A stretch of DNA of 64,000 nucleotides from Trichobilharzia szidati (taxonomy: Eukaryota; Platyhelminthes; Trematoda; Strigeidida; Schistosomatidae). This document shows, piece by piece, positions 52,301 through 55,300 of the stretch. Positions within the stretch are counted from its first letter, which is position 1. Each line of letters begins with the position of its first letter. The stretch is taken from assembly GCA_944472155.2 (NCBI GenBank), contig OX235272.1, positions 9,718,354 to 9,782,353 of the forward strand, read 5' to 3'. The notes under the pieces were generated by a model. That model was given only the letters and a program-made list of their open reading frames with translations. It was not told the origin of the DNA and searched no databases. Both the position numbers and the translations under genes were made by a program.

Positions 52301-55300
52301 TCATGAGCTGACATCAATTAGAGAACCATTGGAAAATCTGGGGATAGTGGACAGCTGTTTCGTCCTAGTGTGGGACTATTCAGCAATACGCACCCACAAA
52401 CACGGGTTCGAACCCAGGACCTTCCGTTTACAAGGCTAGAGAGCTCGTAGACCACTAAGCCACTGGGACACGACCCAGTCCAGACTTTAGTCAAGTTTCG
52501 ATTCCCAGCAGGCATACCCCTAAACCTCGCCTAGTCAACATTAAACCCGGTAAACGACAGTACCGCTACTGAAACTTCAGAAGTTATAACCCTATGTTCC
52601 TCTCAAAACGTAAACAAACCTGAGTCAGATTGCCTCAATATGATAAGACGAAGAGTTACTAGGCAAAGAAATATTGTCTGAACTGAGTACCCTCTAGCTC
52701 GTTTTCCGCAATCATCATTTCATAAATATACATCTTGGCGGTCTGCTCAAACCACAATGGGCTACCTAAATACCTATTCAGCAGAATGTATCTACTTTTC
52801 CTTGGTTTCTTGTCGTTGTTTAAATCCTCCATCTTTGACCTTGAATCACAACATGACCTTGAGTAAATTTTTTTATCGATTTACAACCTATCACTGTGTA
52901 CTTCAATAAGAAAGTGACGGAAGAATCTCGTCTTGTTTCACGTAGAACAACATTGCGCCATATTATATACTTTTGATGAATATTTTCTGCTTGAAGATTC
53001 TATATGAGCGAGTAAGGCGAAGTTAAGCTTTAAGCACCAGTAAGTACCAACCAAATAATAAAGGCGATTTTTGCACATAAAATACACATATAAACGTGAA
53101 AATAATCAATTAAAAGGCATGAAACTGTTACACAGGGTATCTTTCTCAGACATTTGACAAAAACATCTCTCAGTTTTGGGTTAGAGTATTAACAGAGTAA
53201 CTTAACCACACTCTGAAAATATCCCAAAACTAACCCTGTTCTAACTCGAATCAACCCTAATGTCGACCTTATAGATTGAACTAACTCTAACTTGCCCTTA
53301 GTCTAAACCTTAACTTAATCTTTCCTAAACCTAAACTGAAACTTGCCAGATAACCTATTTAATAACATAACACCTCATCAAACATATTTTATTGATGATG
53401 ACAATATTATTTACCAGGTTTCACAAACTTACTCAGTGGATGTTTCAAGGCCATTGGTGCGGTCGCACTCCATTGGTACTTACTGGTGCTTATAGTTTAA
53501 CTTGTCTAGGAGTAAGTATCATGAGAGAAATTACTCAGAAGTGGCTAAGTTCAACAATAGCGTCTCAGGAGTGTGAACGCTCCAATGACCTTGAACTCAT
53601 GCTAGTCGTTGGCTAACGGCACCTGTCATTATCATAACTGAAATATCAACACTATTCACCAACTTAGGAGCGAATTTCACCCAGATCACGTTTTTAAGTA
53701 TTGTTTCGACAATATGTTAAAAATTAGTTAGGGTTAAGGTAAGTATTGGGGTTAGGGTTAGGATCAGGGTCATAATTAGGATTAGGGTTAGGTCTACGGT
53801 TATGATAAGAGTTGTAATTAGGGTTAGGATTAAGGTTAGGGCTACGATAATGGATAGATTTAGAGTTGATGACATTTATTTCTATTTGTTTTTATTATCC
53901 ACATTTTCTTCGGAAAGTAGTCGTTGATCCTCTTACTGGAAACCGTAGTAATTAAATCGAGGGCTTTTGGGGAAGACTGCACAACAACATAAGAGAGATA
54001 AACAGTTCACAAAAACAGCACATCTTCAGTCACCTCGGTGAATACCCATTTACAGAAACTAATCTAACTTAGCCACTGATACTCCTCATCATAACTGGGA
54101 TGTATTTTTAAGTCATGTGGCAGAGAAAGATACCCTGTTTAATGTGTTTCCATGTATTTTCTTGTAAATATACGTCAATTTTTGTGCAAAAGTTCCTCAT
54201 TTTCATGATTGGTCGACTGAAGGTCACTAACATGTTCGTATCCCTTTGGACACTATTGTTGAACTTTTCCTCTGACGCTTCTGTATGGTGTATATAGGTC
54301 ATTTTTAGAATAAAGCTTACAGATATGATGTACAGATTCAACAATTATTTACAGTATGCATTTTGTTCCCTAACTTCAGATTGGTTTACCAAATGAAGTT
54401 GTCAATCGGTTAATTGCTCGTATACACCGACAAACTGATCATAAAGGTCCAATCACTTTAAATCTATTCGATGAAGCGATGCGATTGACTTTCAATGAAA
54501 TTTTACCATTTTGGGCAGGATTTAAAAGGAATGTTCTGTCGTCAAAATCAACCAGTTCAAAATCTCGACCGCAGTCTACTACGATCAAATCTGACTACTA
54601 CTATAAACAAGGACATGATGAATCACCTCGATTGTTATCCAGCGTATTAAGTGAGTTAGTTTATCCCCTACTTCACCACCCCCATCTCCATTTTTATCTT
54701 TGAGTGAATGTGGATGACATCATCTTCAACTGACCGATATTTCAATGGTGGCTGGCAGTATATTTGCCTGAGACTCATCATTCGAAAGCAACTGTATCGC
54801 AGTGAGAAACAGTTATCGATTTAAATGTCAAAAAGCTACATGGTTAAGCTGATAAACCAATAAAAGTTGTTGATCAGCTCAGTCTGAAAGTAACAACAGG
54901 TGCACCTGGATAACATGAGAATTTCAACCCTAAAATCAAGTCAACAGTCAGCAAGTTTTAAGGCCTAATTTAATGTTAATCACAGACGATTAAGTTTATC
55001 TCACTACATCTCTATAATCACTCTCACTGTTGGCAAAACAGTCTTCTCAAGTGTTCATTATGTCGATGGTTCAAAGGTAGAATGCTTGAAAACCACGCAG
55101 TGGTTCGCATTCATTTCCGAGCCAGTGCCTTCCCTAAACTGTCTGGTTTGCTAGCCTTTAGCAACCCCCGGAAAATGGGGTAATCTAAGCGTATGAGGCT
55201 AAAAATCCCACCCCGTAACACAGATTCGGAAGTTTAAAGCCTCATGTTCTAGTTGCATCCACGTACAACCTAGGTTTCCTATTTCACCTTCGATGATAAC

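Noticed and set aside
54115..54297. Hydrophobic open frame on both strands
   Set aside because: Belongs to a dispersed repeat shared with 34490-34650; frame not conserved there.
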